Part shown: positions 16,535 to 18,138 of the stretch, piece after piece
Layout: every line of letters starts with the position of its first letter
Position numbering within the stretch: the stretch's first letter is position 1
Origin: JALNXF01 sp964555845
GTDB lineage: Bacteria; Patescibacteriota; Gracilibacteria; BD1-5; UBA2023
Direction of reading: 5' to 3'
Assembly: GCA_964555845.1 (NCBI GenBank)
Contig: CAZKUA010000014.1
Span: 1 to 18,138 of the forward strand
DNA length: 18,138 nucleotides
Translations under genes and position numbers: made by a program
Notes under the pieces: model-generated
Databases searched by the model: none
The model's input: the letters and a program-made list of their open reading frames with translations, nothing else
What the model was told of the DNA's origin: nothing

Positions 16535-16564
16535 CTCTGTCATTCCCGCGAAGGCGGGAATCCC
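16535..16564. repeat. Palindromic repeat, family A copy 3 (inverted)
   Basis: CTCTGTCATTCCCGCG through GGCGGGAATCCC is the reverse complement of the two copies at 1896-1927 and 6554-6585, differing only at the flanks. Confidence 0.9.
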
Positions 16565-16664
16565 TTTTAGAAGCACTTTTGAAAATATAATTTCCAAGTT
16601 TAACTTTTATTTAATTAAGTTTTATTTAAATTAATTTCTTTATTTGCAAATAAGTTATATAAAA

Positions 16665-16740
16665 AGGGATTTCTCATTGCATTCGAAATGACAGAGGGGA
16701 ATTCGAAATGACAGAAGAGAATTCGAAATGAAAGATAGGC
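16665..16740. repeat. Family E repeat with a 20-bp tandem triplet
   Basis: AGGGATTTCTC...TCGAAATGACAG (about 16665-16692) runs into three units of exactly 20 bases, starting at 16681, 16701 and 16721, each beginning ATTCGAAATGA. The same element, inverted, occurs at 18086-18120. The tandem copies look like local amplification of its right arm. Confidence 0.85.
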
Positions 16741-16746
16741 ACCACT

Positions 16747-16780
16747 TTCGTCATTCTGAGCGTAGTCGAAGAATCTTTTA
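16747..16780. repeat. Repeat family D copy 2 (inverted)
   Basis: TTCGTCATTCTGAGCG, TAGTCGAAGAATCTTTTA: the reverse complement of the repeat at 15083-15122 with a shorter loop. Confidence 0.8.
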
Positions 16781-16817
16781 CTAAAAATACCTTTTAAAAG
16801 AAGAATCAATAAATAAA

Positions 16818-16890
16818 AGACCCATTCGACTCCACTTCGTTTCGCTCAGGGTGACGAGATTGTTTTGTTTTACTTCTCTCAGGGTGACGA
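16818..16890. repeat. Repeat family C copy 2 (inverted) and a partial copy
   Basis: AGACCCATTCGACTCC through CTCAGGGTGACGA (16818-16857) is the reverse complement of 15002-15040 with few changes. A partial copy CTCTCAGGGTGACGA follows at 16876-16890. Confidence 0.85.
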
Positions 16891-17038
16891 TATCAAAATA
16901 ATAGAATAAAAATAACTGAAATGTCAAAAGGAAATAGAAATGCCTTTGCAGTTTGAAGAAAAAATCTAAATTATACATAAACACCAAAGTAATTTTAAAA
17001 AAGTTTGATTTATTTTGAGAAAATGTAAACTAAGTGAT

Positions 17039-17084
17039 GGATAGTCTCAAAAATCTATCCTTAGATATTCCCTAAAATATCTAA
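17039..17084 (+). other. Two adjacent small hairpins upstream of the pilin promoter
   Basis: GGATAG/CTATCC (17039-17044 and 17055-17060) encloses a 10-base loop. Immediately after, TTAGATATT/AATATCTAA (17061-17069 and 17076-17084) forms a perfect 9-bp stem with a 6-base loop. They lie about 50 to 90 bases upstream of the -35 box, where a dimeric regulator could bind. No protein is known to bind them. Confidence 0.4.
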
Positions 17085-17130
17085 TTATTTGATAAAAATA
17101 TTTTTTTGTTGAAAAAAGTTTAAAAATTTT

Positions 17131-17159
17131 TTGACAAAATAATAAATTTATGTTTTAAT
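17131..17159 (+). promoter_or_regulatory. Strong promoter of the pilin gene
   Basis: A perfect -35 TTGACA (17131-17136), a 17-base spacer and -10 TTTAAT (17154-17159), preceded by A/T runs. It is the only TTGACA promoter in the window, which fits a highly expressed structural gene. The leader to the ATG is about 43 bases. Confidence 0.75.
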
Positions 17160-17208
17160 GTTTTTGTTGAATTAAATTTCAACTTTTATATTTTTAATTT
17201 TATATTCT

Positions 17209-17979
17209 ATGTTTATAGATAAAAAACTTGTTACTACTAATAAATCAGGGTTCACATTAGTTGAGCTTATCGTAGTAATCTCTATTCTTGCTATTCTTGG
17301 TACAATTGCTTTCTTATCTTTCGGATGATATTCATCAAGCGCTAGAGATGCTAAAAGATCTCAAAACCTTGACGATATCGTAAAAGCTATGACTATCGGT
17401 CAAGCTAATGGTGTTTCTATTTCTAGTTATGTAACTGCTGGTGCTGCTGCATTAACAACTGGTTGAATCGCTTGATCTGGTTCACTTGCTGGATATACAG
17501 GTTGAGATGTAAATACTACTGCTTTAGGTCTTAAATCTACTGATTATCAAGATCCTAGTTCAGCTGCTAATTACAAAATTGGTGCTACTACATTTGTAGG
17601 TTGAGCTTTTGAAGTTGCTGCTACTATGGAAGCTGTAAATGGAACTAAAACTACAAGAGTTTTAGGAAATTACAGACCAAGAGGTATAACATGAGCTGGA
17701 CTTGTTGCTGTTACTGGTACTTGAGCTAATAATACAATCAAAATCTGAGCTGGTGATATTGGTAAATTTAAAGTTTCAGATTATGTTACTGCTAATACTG
17801 TAGCCACAACTATTACTAATATTTCTGCTGATGGACAAACTATTACTTTAGCTGCTACTCCTGGTGCTGCATTAGGTAATATTGTTCTTCAAAATGTTGA
17901 AGTAGGTTGATTAGTTAAAGAAACTTGAGCTGGTACTGCTCCTGTTACTGATGGAAGTGTAACTCTATTCCCTTACTAA
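17209..17979 (+). CDS. Type IV prepilin, probable major pilin
   Basis: The product is 256 aa. A 14-residue basic leader ends in Lys-Ser-Gly, and cleavage at G14/F15 gives FTLVELIVVISILAILGTIAF, the class III-type pilin N-terminus with Glu at mature position 5 and a hydrophobic helix. ARDAKRSQNLDDIVKAM continues the alpha-1 helix. The rest is rich in Gly, Ala and Thr with few charges, as expected for a beta-rich surface domain, and has no Cys pair. Of 36 Gly codons 10 are TGA, and no Trp occurs. Codons are dominated by GCT, GGT and ACT, unlike the AT-driven neighbours, which suggests high expression. A strong promoter and a perfect terminator bound it as a single-gene unit. It is divergent from pilB. 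It is probably the major pilin, but a pseudopilin cannot be excluded. Confidence 0.9.
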
Positions 17980-17998
17980 TCCTAAATACATTATTTTT

Positions 17999-18034
17999 AA
18001 AAACCTCAGGGGAACCTGAGGTTTTTATTTTTTT
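17999..18034 (+). terminator. Intrinsic terminator of the pilin gene
   Basis: A perfect 12-bp stem AAAAACCTCAGG/CCTGAGGTTTTT with a GGAA tetraloop of GNRA type is followed by a T-rich run to 18034. It starts 20 bases after the pilin stop codon. Confidence 0.95.
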
Positions 18035-18064
18035 GTGTGTGGAGTTTTGGATTTGATTACCTTA

Positions 18065-18120
18065 TCTGTCATTTCGAGTCCCTTTTCTGTCATTTCGAGT
18101 GATAACGAGAAATCCCTTTA
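18065..18120. repeat. Family E repeat (inverted), one full and one partial copy
   Basis: TCTGTCATTTCGAGT occurs at 18065-18079 and again at 18086-18100. The second copy continues through GATAACGAGAAATCCCTTTA and can fold as an imperfect hairpin. It is the reverse complement of the repeat at 16665-16692, so the pilin gene is bracketed by inverted copies. Confidence 0.8.
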
Positions 18121-18138
18121 AATCAAATCTTTTGAGAC

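Larger units (their letters stand above)
16390..17208. other. Intergenic region between pilB and the pilin gene, rich in repeats
   Basis: No gene can be supported in these 819 bases, on either code. The region holds the pilB promoter (16430-16458), repeats of families A, C, D and E with a 20-bp tandem block (16535-16890), two small hairpins (17039-17084) and the pilin promoter (17131-17159). The two genes diverge from here, so both promoters face outward across a repeat-filled centre. Standard-code frames within it are translations of the repeats. Confidence 0.8.

Noticed and set aside
16615..16987. Two minus-strand open frames between pilB and the pilin
   Set aside because: One is a translation of the palindromic repeats (MRNPF and CHFEF words), the other covers AT-rich DNA. 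Neither has a promoter, family match or plausible composition.
122..17979. TGA read as tryptophan (Mycoplasma code) or as selenocysteine
   Set aside because: TGA falls on conserved glycines, not tryptophans, and true Trp positions use TGG. The frequency of ten or more per gene and the lack of SECIS structures exclude selenocysteine.
1896..18120. CRISPR array or IS element from the dispersed palindromes
   Set aside because: Copies are scattered, in both orientations, without regular spacers and without a transposase gene in the window.

Overview
The window is AT-rich bacterial DNA in which TGA is read as glycine. On the standard code nearly every gene here is broken into pieces. With TGA as Gly (translation table 25) the pieces join into full-length proteins, and TGA falls on conserved glycines: the P-loops of both pilus ATPases, the ribosomal proteins S11 and S12, and the FtsX KLVGG motif. 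TGG is still used for Trp, and all genes end in TAA or TAG. This code is known only from the candidate phyla Absconditabacteria (SR1) and Gracilibacteria (BD1-5), small reduced-genome bacteria that live on other bacteria. The window does not show which of the two it is.

Layout, left to right. Positions 1-54: a truncated tRNA-Asp. 122-752: an mntA-hepT toxin-antitoxin pair. 841-1755: ftsX. 1931-7370: a long minus-strand translation cluster read as infA, rpmJ, rpsM, rpsK, rpsD, rpoA, rplQ, rplM, rpsI, rpsL, rpsG, rpmA. 7540-7959: a lone cyclic-nucleotide-binding domain protein. 8026-8433: a second minimal nucleotidyltransferase behind what looks like a truncated partner gene. 8505-14944: six tightly packed minus-strand genes, read as a SpoIIE-type phosphatase with a coiled coil, pilC, pilT, a DUF1003-like membrane protein with acidic heptad repeats, a NYN-domain protein, and an EamA-like transporter. 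15154-16389: pilB. 16390-17208: a repeat-filled intergenic region. 17209-17979: a type IV prepilin on the plus strand, with a strong promoter and a perfect terminator.

The right half is therefore a type IV pilus locus (pilin, extension ATPase, retraction ATPase, platform protein). A signalling phosphatase and two unexplained small proteins sit in what looks like the same transcript. In these bacteria pili plausibly serve host contact and predation, so the phosphatase-pilC-pilT-DUF1003-NYN run is the most interesting gene set here.

Two genome-wide habits also show. Most promoters carry a TTGCA(T/A) -35 box, and almost no gene has a recognisable Shine-Dalgarno sequence. Several families of short palindromic repeats ending in AATGAC or GGTGACG lie between genes, including inside the ribosomal operon.
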